Source: Rhodotorula mucilaginosa
Taxonomy: Eukaryota; Basidiomycota; Microbotryomycetes; Sporidiobolales; Sporidiobolaceae
DNA length: 64,000 nt
NCBI GenBank assembly: GCA_034406715.1
Contig: CP137873.1
Span: 1-64,000, forward strand
Direction of reading: 5' to 3'
The notes beneath the pieces were generated by a model. That model searched no databases. It was given only the letters and a program-made list of their open reading frames with translations, and was not told the DNA's origin. Shown here one piece after another: positions 43,901 to 52,360 of this stretch (position 1 is the first letter of the stretch; the number at the start of each line of letters is the position of its first letter). Made by a program: the position numbers and the translations under genes.

Positions 43901-45411
43901 GTCGCCTCCTCGTTCGCCTCGCCCTTCGTCCTCGGCCTCCTCTTGTGCGCCTCGTTCGTCGCCGGCGCCTTCTCCGTCGTCGTTGTTGCAGCGGTTGGAT
44001 CCCGTTCAACTGCAGGTGCGTTGATTTCCTCGCCGAAACGGGTCAAACCGTCTCGGCTAATCGGAGGTTGCATACAATAAATAGATGACTGACTTGCACT
44101 CCCCGCAGGGTCCACTTGAGGCAGAAGGACCGGGCGCAGCAAGTCCAGCTTGGCTGCTGGCGAGGTCGCGTAGGTCGTGTTGCCCTCGGCATCGGTGCCA
44201 GCTTGGAGCGGCGGTGTCGCAGCTTGGGCGTGAGCTGACCCCATCGCTTCCTTGACCTTGCGCCATAGGTTCGACTCGTCGACCGCCTCGATCTCGTTCT
44301 TCTCCCACGTCGCCTTCGCACGCCGCATCATCGCCTTTTTCCGATTCGCCATCGCCTTCGCCCGCAGCGTCGCCTCGGCCGCATCAGCATCGCCGCGCCT
44401 CGATTTCCGCCAGGCGACATTCTTTGCGTTCTTCGCCTCCCGACTCGCTTGCGCCAGCTCTTCCGACCACCACGCGTGAGCGAACCGGGAGTGGCGGGGC
44501 TTGGAGAGCGGGACTGCAGCGTCGATCGTCGCCCTCAAGGTCTCGGTGAGTCTTTCTGCTTCAAGGTCGAGGGCGGCGGTGGTGAGCAGGCGATCGGGCG
44601 CCGGCAGCTCGGCGGCGAAGCGGGCATACGCCGCTTGGAGCTTCTCGGGCAAGGCGCGGCGGAAGGATCGCCGGGGCTCTTCAGTCGCCGGCGCAGCCGC
44701 CAAGTTGAGCACAAGGCGAATCGGGCGGTGGTCGGACTGCGCGTCGAGGGAAGCGTCGATACCGCAGCTGACCATCCTTTCCTCCGTCCGCAGGTCGGCC
44801 AAGACGAGGTCGTTACAATGGAGCGAGCCGGACGGCGATCGGTAAGTCTCCGTGCCTGCAGGTAGGAGATGCACGAGGCCGGCGTCGCGGAAGATGCGCG
44901 ACGCTTCTTGCGCTTCGGGTGTCGGTTCTTCCGCTAACGCAGGTTCCCATTCTTGATGGTGCAGGTTGAAATCACCGGCCACGACGAGTCTCGCCTCGGT
45001 TGGGACGTGTGCGAGAAGATCGCCAAGGCGGCGCACCGACTCGTTGTGAGTGAGGAGGTGCTCCGCCGAGCCAGCGGCGGGGTTGTATATGTTGAGGATG
45101 CGGAGGCGCTGACCGCTCGCGGGGCGCAGGTCGATTCCGCAGATATCGGGCGAGTCGATCCACAGCTGCTCGATCGACGACAACTCGATGCGATCCGAGA
45201 CGAGCAGCAGCGTGCGGTTTCGGTAAGTTGCCCCCTTTTGATCACGAACTGGCGGAGGGAGGAGAATGCGCCAGCCGGGCGTGACCGGCAGGGATGCGGG
45301 AGGTTCTTGGAGGAGGAGGATATGCGCGGATTTGAGAGCGGGTTTTTCGAGGAGGTCTTCGAAGACGGAGAGACTCCGGTGGATATTGTACGAGACAAGA
45401 TGCACACTCAT
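40933..45411 (-). CDS. LINE A ORF2: endonuclease, reverse transcriptase, RNase H
   Basis: 1,492 codons without a stop. An N-terminal APE-type endonuclease (VSYNIHRSL, LLLQEPP, VVAGDFNLHHQEWEP) is followed by an Ala/Lys/Thr-rich linker and the reverse transcriptase (YRLIAFEKTSAKILE, VALDVAKAFPSVNTDAL, GLPQGSPLSPILYLFYNAPA, catalytic GWIDDINLLVWG). RNase H follows (VVAYSDGSLM, DAELEGLRIAV, VHWVPGHVGVEGNERADDLA), then the knuckle [17 protein letters not shown] near the C-terminus. The protein nicks DNA and copies the element RNA at the nick. The linker contains a 27-bp direct repeat, 303 bp apart, both copies reading DGLTRFGE in frame. The ORF2 ATG overlaps the ORF1 stop as ATGA. Confidence 0.92.
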   Translation of the reverse strand: MSVHLVSYNIHRSLSVFEDLLEKPALKSAHILLLQEPPASLPVTPGWRILLPPPVRDQKGATYRNRTLLLVSDRIELSSIEQLWIDSPDICGIDLRPASGQRLRILNIYNPAAGSAEHLLTHNESVRRLGDLLAHVPTEARLVVAGDFNLHHQEWEPALAEEPTPEAQEASRIFRDAGLVHLLPAGTETYRSPSGSLHCNDLVLADLRTEERMVSCGIDASLDAQSDHRPIRLVLNLAAAPATEEPRRSFRRALPEKLQAAYARFAAELPAPDRLLTTAALDLEAERLTETLRATIDAAVPLSKPRHSRFAHAWWSEELAQASREAKNAKNVAWRKSRRGDADAAEATLRAKAMANRKKAMMRRAKATWEKNEIEAVDESNLWRKVKEAMGSAHAQAATPPLQAGTDAEGNTTYATSPAAKLDLLRPVLLPQVDPAGSASQSSIYCMQPPISRDGLTRFGEEINAPAVERDPTAATTTTEKAPATNEAHKRRPRTKGEANEEATTTSRKEAKPTKATSARVSEPKTERANDGDPASLKGERVSIPFSVSPPPRLDGLTRFGEDTDAPADPETPTLDWPDLHEEEVKSALFGTRPYSAPGSDGVPFVVLQHLWPSLRLRLLPLYAASLRLGHLPRSWRDAVGVVLRKPKKPDYSLAKAYRLIAFEKTSAKILESIVARRLAYLAERHQLLPPEHFGGRQGRSVDESVVCFVDEIKRQWRDGNVVVGVALDVAKAFPSVNTDALCNGLGRKGLPARVVEWIRSFMTDRTCDLRLEGVSSGPVEWKSGLPQGSPLSPILYLFYNAPALAALQTSTSMALGWIDDINLLVWGKSAEVAVARANKLMPQLEAWSKTHRSEFEPTKSDAVLYAPHNRRVSANLPDVVLAGTPIPWSPALTMLGTIIDERLTFERHVAACASKASVALTGVRLLSNARGYLRRHHSVQLVRAIVFPRLDWAAAAWFEPAAEGEREWSKKVRVVEAVHRAALVTVTGAFKSAATDAMEVEANIPPIRLRLRGAVARLGLRAAAAHPHHPLAARLARAQSEARPSHPSPLHHAIRVLAPICPPLHRFEVLLPHAVAPWVESPSTVEIRVALSKEEAITAHTRLLESLGKDDVVAYSDGSLMVGVAGSGVALRVEREGEVLWASRRRGLGQHIGIYDAELEGLRIAVSCAPQLLPVDLPSTLHILADNLAAVSDPINHRPSPGQPLRLAIRLLLGNLTKTHQQARVVVHWVPGHVGVEGNERADDLAKEAVQGVGARLKALADRRRREKQASRGYRTLAYRHEYATSCTSDSSDKSDEEEGEGGRAGLGRTSSEQPAISPSPPLNSSGEIRHGRLLPRSLSAGWSAFKTAQKSTWSALWASSPTGGQLRAVASSPPGPSFSRFHSSLSRRQSTLLTRLRTGACDLGAYKAHFEPERLLCACGSEPETREHFFLHCPLYATPRTALLSSLRLKSLSLAYLLSDPRATKATLRFLADSGRFDSLYSPPSEDPSS

Positions 45412-47324
45412 TGGCGAGCGGGCACCCTGCGGGCGCGGCGGGCGGGTTGAGGCGGAGCGGCTGGCGGGGTGCCGTCAAAGTGCAGCTCATCCTCAGAGGA
45501 CTCGTCGGGGGCCTGGAGCTGACGCCTCGCTTTCTTGCGCAGCTCGCTCACATCCTCCCGCTCCCCCTCTCTCGCCGCCTTCTTCGCGCTCGGAGTCGAC
45601 TCATCGCCCGTTTCGCCACCTTCCTCCTTCTCCTGCGCCTCTGCCGCCATCGCCTCTTCGGTATCGTCCGCCCACGACTTATCCCCTTCCGCTTCGGCTT
45701 CTTCCTCGTCGTCGCCAAACCGGCAGCTCGGCAGCTTACGAGGCGAGACAAGCGGTTGCAACGGCGCCGGTGCGGGCGAGGGCGTGGCAAAGACCATTGC
45801 GGACGATTCGGCAGGGGTTGACAAGTCGGGCGCGGGAGACGCCATCACCGTCGGGGTCAGGCTGAGATTGCCGCTCCCCATGTCGCCGTACAGGGTGGGC
45901 TGCCGCGACGGGATCTGCGAGGCTGACGGGGTTGGGCACGGCAGCGCGGCTGCGGCTGCGGGGTGCGGCGTCGAGCTGGCGGGATGTCCGCGGCGCGGCG
46001 CCGCTCGGGCCGCCGCTCTCTCTTCCGGTGAGTGCGCCCTCACCATATCGACGTGGATCGAGCCGTGGCGAATTGCGAGATGGCGCAGCGCGACGAGTGT
46101 GCTGACATCTTCCTCGCTCCCCATCTCCACCACATACGATCCGACGGTCTTCCCTTCCCTCTCCCTCGTCAACCACCTCGCGGCTGTGATGCCGCTTGCG
46201 CCTTCGTCGCGTTCCAGCGCATCCTCGATCGCAGATACGACTTCGCCCTCGTCGACCGTGACCGGCAGGAAGTGCAGCACTACAGAGCGGCGCCACGACG
46301 GGGTCTCGAGCACCGTGCCAGAGTACGCCGCCTCCACAGCCTTGGTGAGTGCCGTGACGGCAACAGCCGAGCGCGCGATGATGCGGAAGTCACCCGATGC
46401 GAGGCGGTCGCAGCGAAGGAGTGCTTCGGGGGCAACAAGGCCGCTGACCACGTTCCTCAGCGCTGCCAGGACGCGACGCGGTTCGATAGAGCGGAAGGCG
46501 TGGTCGGCTCGGAGCGCGGCAAGCCGGAGGGTGTACGCAGTGCTGGCAGCGACGGGTGCGGTGCGCAGGGGCGGGATCTCGAAGGGCGGGTCAGCGGGCG
46601 ATGCCGGAGCTGCCGTGAGTGTACGGGCTGCGCCGGCTGCTGCTGCTGACGCGGCCTGCGCATACGAGGGGCGCACAGGGGCGTTTCCGGCGCGGGGCAG
46701 CACGGGCGGAGGGCCTTCCGAGTCCAGCGGGAGGGCGGCAAAGCGGTTGGAAACCGCAGATTCGAGGGTAGAAAGACGCGTAGAGAGAGTAGAAATAGAT
46801 GATTTCAGCTCTTGCATCGTCCCTACGACCTCAGTAAGCCCCAGCGAGTCCAGAGAGGGAGGACTAACCAATGCGCCCGGAAGCGAGTGCGAGACCGCAG
46901 CGTTAGCCACAGCCTCTGGAGCGCGGTTGAGCGCGTCTCCACGCGTCTCATGGAGTACACGCTCGCTTCCGGGCTCTGGGGATTCCCATGTACTGTGCTT
47001 CAGCCCGGGAGCACAGGGACGACTCTCCGCGGGCTGGTGGGGGTGGTCCTTCGCTTTTGCCAACGACGACTCCGGGCCGGCTGCCGCTTCGGCGAGACGC
47101 GTCGAAAGGGTTGGGCGATGTATGGTGGTCAGGAGGGACTTTGAAAGTCCATACTCGGCGAGAATCGGCGTGATGAGGTTTCGGGTGCGGTTCAATGTGG
47201 GGGGGTCAAGTTTGCGATGCGATATCTCCAAGTGTAGGCGTTGGAGAGCGGCGAGGATGGGCTGAGTCGGATCGGAAGAGCTTGCTCTCTGGACTGGTGT
47301 ACCAGCCGGGGGTTTGGACGCCAT
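45408..47324 (-). CDS. LINE A ORF1, nucleic-acid-binding-type protein
   Basis: 638 codons from MASKPPAGTP. The frame is open 26 codons further upstream, but those codons belong to LINE B sequence, so 47324 is taken as the start. It contains a helical middle (MQELKSSISTLSTRLSTLE, a short coiled coil), an RRM-like fold region (RRSVVLHFLPVTVDEGEVVS) and an acidic, Lys/Arg-rich C-terminus. ORF1 proteins of this group coat the element RNA. 71-75% or more of residues appear shared with LINE B ORF1 by eye. Confidence 0.85.
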   Translation of the reverse strand: MASKPPAGTPVQRASSSDPTQPILAALQRLHLEISHRKLDPPTLNRTRNLITPILAEYGLSKSLLTTIHRPTLSTRLAEAAAGPESSLAKAKDHPHQPAESRPCAPGLKHSTWESPEPGSERVLHETRGDALNRAPEAVANAAVSHSLPGALVSPPSLDSLGLTEVVGTMQELKSSISTLSTRLSTLESAVSNRFAALPLDSEGPPPVLPRAGNAPVRPSYAQAASAAAAGAARTLTAAPASPADPPFEIPPLRTAPVAASTAYTLRLAALRADHAFRSIEPRRVLAALRNVVSGLVAPEALLRCDRLASGDFRIIARSAVAVTALTKAVEAAYSGTVLETPSWRRSVVLHFLPVTVDEGEVVSAIEDALERDEGASGITAARWLTREREGKTVGSYVVEMGSEEDVSTLVALRHLAIRHGSIHVDMVRAHSPEERAAARAAPRRGHPASSTPHPAAAAALPCPTPSASQIPSRQPTLYGDMGSGNLSLTPTVMASPAPDLSTPAESSAMVFATPSPAPAPLQPLVSPRKLPSCRFGDDEEEAEAEGDKSWADDTEEAMAAEAQEKEEGGETGDESTPSAKKAAREGEREDVSELRKKARRQLQAPDESSEDELHFDGTPPAAPPQPARRARRVPARQ

Positions 47325-47331
47325 CCTCGGT

Positions 47332-47568
47332 CCACGCCAACTTGACCTGGTCGGAGACCAGCACGACAGCTCGGTTCCGGTGAGTTTCTCCTTTTGGGTC
47401 ACGGACTGGCGGAGGGAGGAGGATACGCCAGCCGGGCGTGACCGGGAGCGCGGAGGGGGTTTCTTGGAGGAGGAGGATGTGTACGGATTTGAGGGCGGGT
47501 TTTTCGAGAAGATCTTCGAGGACGGGGAGGCTTCGGTGGATGTTGTACAAGACGATGTGGACGCTCAT
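47332..47568 (-). pseudogene. LINE B ORF2 fragment
   Basis: The fragment starts MSVHIVLYNIHRSLPVLEDL and follows the LINE A endonuclease for about 80 residues. It is then lost at the junction with LINE A. The open frame continues only by reading LINE A sequence in a foreign frame. Confidence 0.85.
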
Positions 47569-49499
47569 TTACGAGTGTTCACATCGCGCGGGCGAAGGGC
47601 CGGGCGGTTCTGGCTGGGTGCGGGTGCGGTCCTCATGAGCAGCTCGTCGTCGCTGCTCGCGGCGGGGGCGGTCTTCTTCCGGCTCGCAAGCTGACGCTGC
47701 CTCCTCTCGCGCAGCTTCTCGCTTGCCTTTTCGCCCGCCGACTTCCGCCGCTCCTCGCTCTCCCCCTTCTCCGTCTTTGGCTCCGATTCTTCCTTCTCCA
47801 TCTCCTTCTTCCTCTCCAACTCCGACTGGTTCGTCGCTTCGATCGCCTCCTCAACCTCGTCCGACCACGAGGCGTTGCCTTCCGCCTCGTCTTCCGACTC
47901 TCCGCCCGACTCGTCGTCGAATCGAGCACTCGGCAGGCGTCGCGGCGACTTGAGCGGCGAAAGGGGGGCTGGTGAAGGGGTCACCATCACCATCGCGGAG
48001 GACTCGACGGAGGGGGAGGCAATGACAGTGGGGGTCATGCTGAGGAGGTTCCCACTCCCCAAGTCGCCATACCGGGTTGGCTCGCGTGTCGGCTCCTGCG
48101 GCGCCGAAGGCGGGGGAGAAAGCAGTCGGGCTGCGGGCTCGGGATGCGGCGTCGAGCTGGCGGGGTGTCCGCGGTGCGGTGCCGCTCGGGCCGCTGCTCG
48201 CTCTTCCGGTGAGTGAGCCCGAACCATGTCGACGTGGATTGTGCCGTGTCGGATCGCGAGGTGGCGCAGCGCGACAAGTTTGCTGACATCTTCCTCGCAT
48301 CCCATTTCCACCACGTACGACCCGACCGTCTTTCCTCCCCTCTCCCTCGTCAACCACCTTGCCGCTGTGACGCCGCTTGCACCTTCGTCGCGTTCCAACG
48401 CGTCTTCGATTGCAGACACGACTTCGCCCTCCTCGACCGTGACAGGTACGTAGTGCAGGACGAGGGACCGGCGCCACACCGGGGACTCGAGCACGGTGCC
48501 CGAGTATGCTGCCTCCACGGCTTTGGTGAGTGCCGTGACAGCCACTGCCGAGCGCGTGATGATGCGGAGGTCGCCGGATGCGAGACGGTCGCAGCGGAGG
48601 AGGGCTTCGGGTGCGACAAGACCGCTGACCACATTCCTCAGCGCAGCCAGGACACGTCGCGGCTCGATGGATCGGAAGGCGTGGTCTGCTCGGAGCGCAG
48701 CAAGGCGGAGGACGAACGCGGTGCTGGCGGAGACGGGTGCGGTGCGCAGGGGCGGGATCTCGAAGGGCGCAGGCGCTTCCGGAGCGGCGCGGTGCGCATC
48801 TGGGAGGATGGCTGGCATTGAGGACACCGCCTGCGCATAGGATGGACGCGCGGGCGGGTTTCCGGTGCGCAGTTGCGGGGGCGGCGGACCTTCCGAGTCA
48901 AGCGGGAGGGCGGCGAAGCGGTTGGTAACTGCAGTTTCGAGGGTAGAGAGACGAGTAGAGAGTGTAGAAATAGATGATTTCAGCTCTTGCATCGTCCCTA
49001 CGACCCCGCTAAGCCCCAGAGAGTCCAGAGAGGGAGGACTAACCGATGCGCCCGGAAGCGAGTGCGAGACTGCAGCGTTAGCCACAGCCTCTGGAGCGCG
49101 GTTGAGCGCGTCTCCACGCGTCTCATGGAGTACACGCTCGCTTCCGGGCTCTGGGGATTCCCATGTACTGTGCTTCAGCCCGGGAGCACAGGGACGGCTC
49201 TCCGCGGGCTGGTGGGGGTTGTCCTCCGCTTTCGCCAACGACGACTCCGGACCGGCTGCCGCTTCGGCGAGACGTGTCAAAAGGGTTGGGCGTGGTGCGG
49301 TCGTCAGGAGGGATCTTGGCAGTCCATACTCGACGAGAATCGGCGAGATGAGGTTTCGGGTGCGGTTCAATGTGGGGGGGTCGAGTTTGCGATGCGAAAT
49401 CTCCGTGTGTAGACGTTGGAGAGCGGCGAGGATGGGTTGAGCAGGATCATTAGAGCCTCCTCTATTGACTGGTGTGCCAGCCGGTGGTTTGGATGCCAT
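47565..49499 (-). CDS. LINE B ORF1
   Basis: 644 codons, MASKPPAGTPVNRGGSNDP onward, colinear with LINE A ORF1. Shared parts include the coiled coil and the RRM-like section (RRSLVLHYVPVTVEEGEVVS). The C-terminal third diverges most and is rich in Glu, Lys and Arg. Its stop overlaps the ORF2 start as ATGA, exactly as in LINE A. Confidence 0.85.
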   Translation of the reverse strand: MASKPPAGTPVNRGGSNDPAQPILAALQRLHTEISHRKLDPPTLNRTRNLISPILVEYGLPRSLLTTAPRPTLLTRLAEAAAGPESSLAKAEDNPHQPAESRPCAPGLKHSTWESPEPGSERVLHETRGDALNRAPEAVANAAVSHSLPGASVSPPSLDSLGLSGVVGTMQELKSSISTLSTRLSTLETAVTNRFAALPLDSEGPPPPQLRTGNPPARPSYAQAVSSMPAILPDAHRAAPEAPAPFEIPPLRTAPVSASTAFVLRLAALRADHAFRSIEPRRVLAALRNVVSGLVAPEALLRCDRLASGDLRIITRSAVAVTALTKAVEAAYSGTVLESPVWRRSLVLHYVPVTVEEGEVVSAIEDALERDEGASGVTAARWLTRERGGKTVGSYVVEMGCEEDVSKLVALRHLAIRHGTIHVDMVRAHSPEERAAARAAPHRGHPASSTPHPEPAARLLSPPPSAPQEPTREPTRYGDLGSGNLLSMTPTVIASPSVESSAMVMVTPSPAPLSPLKSPRRLPSARFDDESGGESEDEAEGNASWSDEVEEAIEATNQSELERKKEMEKEESEPKTEKGESEERRKSAGEKASEKLRERRQRQLASRKKTAPAASSDDELLMRTAPAPSQNRPALRPRDVNTRK

Positions 49500-49510
49500 C
49501 CCAACGAGTC

Positions 49511-49649
49511 GGAAGGCAGCAAAGCGGGGTAGTCAGGGCAAGCTGGGAGCAGGGTGCTTGAGCAGCTGTTTGAGATGGATTTGAAGAGAGTGCAAGAGAG
49601 TCATCAAAAGCAAAGCAAGCAAGGTGCAAGCCAGGGCTGCTTGAGTGAG
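49511..49649. other. Spacer between LINE B and the gypsy element
   Basis: About 140 bp that may include LINE B 5' UTR. The last five bases, GTGAG, are the left copy of the gypsy target duplication. Confidence 0.5.
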
Positions 49650-50029
49650 TGTCAGGAGGCGAGCGGCCGATCACTCGCTCGTCCATGCTTACGCACACCC
49701 CGCTCCTGATCACCTCTCGGTACCCGACACTCCACACTGTACCCCGTCCCTCTCTACTCTCGGCACCTCCCTTTTCCCTCGGTGTTTCTCTCCCCTTCTA
49801 TATCCGATCCCTCTCTTTTCCCTCGCTCCTCTCGTCGCTCTCTCTCTCTCCCTCTTTTCTCTTTCTTCGTCTACTCTCGAAGATCCCTTCCCCCGTAGAT
49901 CCTTTATCTACTCGTGACCTAGTATTGCAATCCCCGCTATACACCGTCACTTCTGCGCACGCCAAACCCGAACTCTCGTTAGCGTCGCTTTGAGCTCCTC
50001 CCCTCGAGTCGGCTCATCTGGCGCTTACA
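49650..50029 (+). repeat. 5' LTR of the gypsy element
   Basis: 380 bp, starting TGTCAGGAGGCGAGCGGCCG and ending TCTGGCGCTTACA. It contains pyrimidine-rich TCTC tracts. It matches the 3' LTR almost exactly and the solo LTR at 29597-29971 in inverse orientation. Confidence 0.95.
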
Positions 50030-50321
50030 TCTTTTTTGACGGTGCATCCAAGCGTATACTTGGCGTACCAGAACACTACCGTATAGCGGTTACCGTTTAG
50101 CGGTTTTCCCTCGGACTTTCCTAAGCCGAGACTCCCTTCCGAAGACTTCCGAGACCCCGGAAGACTTTTCCGTTTCTGTTTCATCTTACCCATTTCTGCT
50201 CGGTATACTACTAGCGCAGGTCGTGAATAGCATACCGTAGCTGTCGAGATTCGCGACCTCGACATCGTTTGAAAGGCCTTTTATTTCAACCCGTTTACCC
50301 CGTTCCGGAACAAGTGATCAT

Positions 50322-52360
50322 GTCGGCTCAAGAGAGTGGCGTGAAGGACAAGCAGGTGGCTGACGCCGAGAAGCGCGTAGTCGACCTGCAGCAGCAGCGT
50401 ACTGAAGACGTCGTCGATGGAGTAGAGCAGCTGCAGCTGAACCAACAGCGCAAGGAGGCGCCGGAGGTCAGCAAGGGAAACCTCGCAGGAAGCGCAAAGA
50501 CCGACCAGGCTCTGGACAAGCCCGAGATAACTGCGGAACTCGTCGTTGACGAGCTGGTTAATTCGCTCTCTAACCTGGGACCCGACCCCGTAGAGGTTGC
50601 AAAGAAACTGCTCCAGCGTCTTGGAGCTGCGGCGAGCACCAGCGCCGCCAAAGCGAAGTCGACCCGCATGGACGCGAAGAGCGCCAAGGGGCACGACGAG
50701 AGCAACACGAGCTCGTCGAGCTCGAGCGAAAGCGAAGGAGGAGGTTCCCCCCTCGCGTACAAGACCGTCTCGTACCGGAAGCACTCGAAGAAACGCGAAC
50801 CGGAGAGGACTCTCCCCCAGTTAGCTGGTTTGGCGGCTCACTCTAGTTAGTGGCCCCAGTCGACATGAGTTTCTTCTAGGCTCGAACGACTTTAAACTTG
50901 GAATTTATCCTATCCGGCCCACAGGGAGCGATCGCGCTCCAACAGCCCGGTCCTTGGAACGATCCCGCGTACGCGCGAGGACAAGCAACAGCGCAAGAAG
51001 GACAAGAAGCAAGCCAAGGTAGCGGCGAAGGTAGCCGCAGCCTCGTCCGGCGCCGAGACGGAAGTTTCGAACGCTCCGGAGACGAGCGTTGGCAAGCGCA
51101 AGACGTCGCGCAAGGTAGACAGCAAGGTCTCCTATGCATCGGTCGTCAGCGGCGCCGAGAGCGAGCCGAGCAAGACCGTGATCAAGGTCAAGAAGGACAA
51201 CAACCCTTCGGACGCGAGCTCGTCCGACAGCTCCTCGGACCGCGAGTCCAGCAGGTTCGACAGCTCCGACGAGTCATCGTCGGGGGTCCCACCGTCGGAC
51301 AGCAGCAGCTCCTCCGAGAGCAGCGACGAGAGCGACGTGAGCTCGCTCGACGGATTCCGAGTTGTCACCGGGGAGAAGCGCAAGTACCCCAAGGCCGGCA
51401 GCAAGCTCAAGGTGCCTAAGGTGCACTTCCGCGCTCCCTTCCGTACGGAGATCCCGGAGAAGTACTCCGGCAAGGACCGGCGCCCGCAGACGCTCGAGCG
51501 CTGGCACCTGAACATCCGTAGTCAGCTGCGAGCTGCAATGATCCACGAGGACAGTCAGTATGCGACCACTGTCGTGATGACCGCGCTGAGCGACGCCGCC
51601 CTCACGTGGGCCGGACGCGAGATCCAAAGAGACTTGAACAAGTATCTCACGTCGAGTCCGAAAGACCTTCGTCGAGTAGCCAGCCCGTGGCCCCTTGACA
51701 AAATCCGCAACGAGCTCCACGCTCAATTTGTCGACCCTGACAATCACCACCAAGCGGATGCGGAATGGCGGACATTGAGCCAGCGTCGCAACGACGGCAC
51801 GTACATGCCCGTCCAGCGACTCGAGACGATGTTGCTCGAGATCGCCGAAAGGAGGATTGAAGTACTCCTACTGAGCGCAAGGTCAAGTTTGTCAATGCGC
51901 TGCAACCCGAGATCACCAAGGAGCTGCACCGGACCCGTCACTTACGAGGCTGGGATCAGAACCCGAAGATCCGCCTCCGCCACCTGGTCCGAGAAGCGAT
52001 GAACATCGAGCAGGCGCTCAACCTCATGGAGGAGAGCACCCGCCAGAACAGCGCGTCGAAGGCGACGAACTATGAGATGCTGCAGTCACGCAAGAAGAGT
52101 CAGAACTGACCTCCTCAAAACGAGCAAAACCGACCGCGAGGACAGCGAAGCTCGGGCCGGTTCGAGCCTCGCGGCGGACATCAGACTCAGACCGAGCCAA
52201 CGAGTAAACCCACTTACCAAGGTTGTCCAAAGCGTACAGAAGAGAAGAAAACCGTGCGCGACCAGCGCACCCGCGAAGGCAAGTGCTGGGACTGCGGAAG
52301 CAAGGACCATCAGTCTCGGGACTGCCCAGAGAAGCAGCGGAACCCAAAGAAGCTGCAAGA
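50322..52360 (+). mobile_element. Gag-like region of the gypsy element
   Basis: Coding-like sequence includes a retrotransposon gag capsid-type stretch (PEKYSGKDRRPQTLERW) at about 51450-51800 and a CCHC zinc knuckle (CWDCGSKDHQSRDC) near 52290. Serine-rich acidic linkers precede it. The region is not intact. Confidence 0.8.

Larger units (their letters stand above)
40729..47324 (-). mobile_element. Tad1-like LINE A, both ORFs open
   Basis: This is a full coding-length non-LTR element: ORF1 (45408-47324), ORF2 (40933-45411), about 200 bp of 3' UTR, and a GATAGATA tail (plus-strand view) at 40729-40740. Endonuclease, reverse transcriptase, RNase H and a C-terminal CCHC knuckle in one ORF2 place it in the Tad1/I group known from fungi. 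Its 5' edge starts only a few bases before the ORF1 ATG and abuts LINE B in the same orientation, so no 5' UTR remains. Confidence 0.9.
47325..49510 (-). mobile_element. LINE B, 5' part only, fused head-to-tail to LINE A
   Basis: The piece contains a complete ORF1 (47565-49499) and the first about 80 codons of ORF2, ending around 47330-47345 within the endonuclease domain (after VLVSDQVKL). LINE A begins right there, a few bases before its own ORF1 ATG. The missing 3' part of LINE B is not found next to the LINE A tail at 40729, so this is not a simple insertion of A into B. Confidence 0.85.

Noticed and set aside
45535-47265. A 576-codon plus-strand frame over LINE A ORF1
   Set aside because: It is Ser/Ala-rich, mirrors ORF1 and has no domain. 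A similar mirror frame exists over LINE B only because the ORF1s are related.
47325-47402. 26 extra codons upstream of the LINE A ORF1 ATG
   Set aside because: They lie in LINE B sequence across the chimera junction, so they are not part of the native ORF1.
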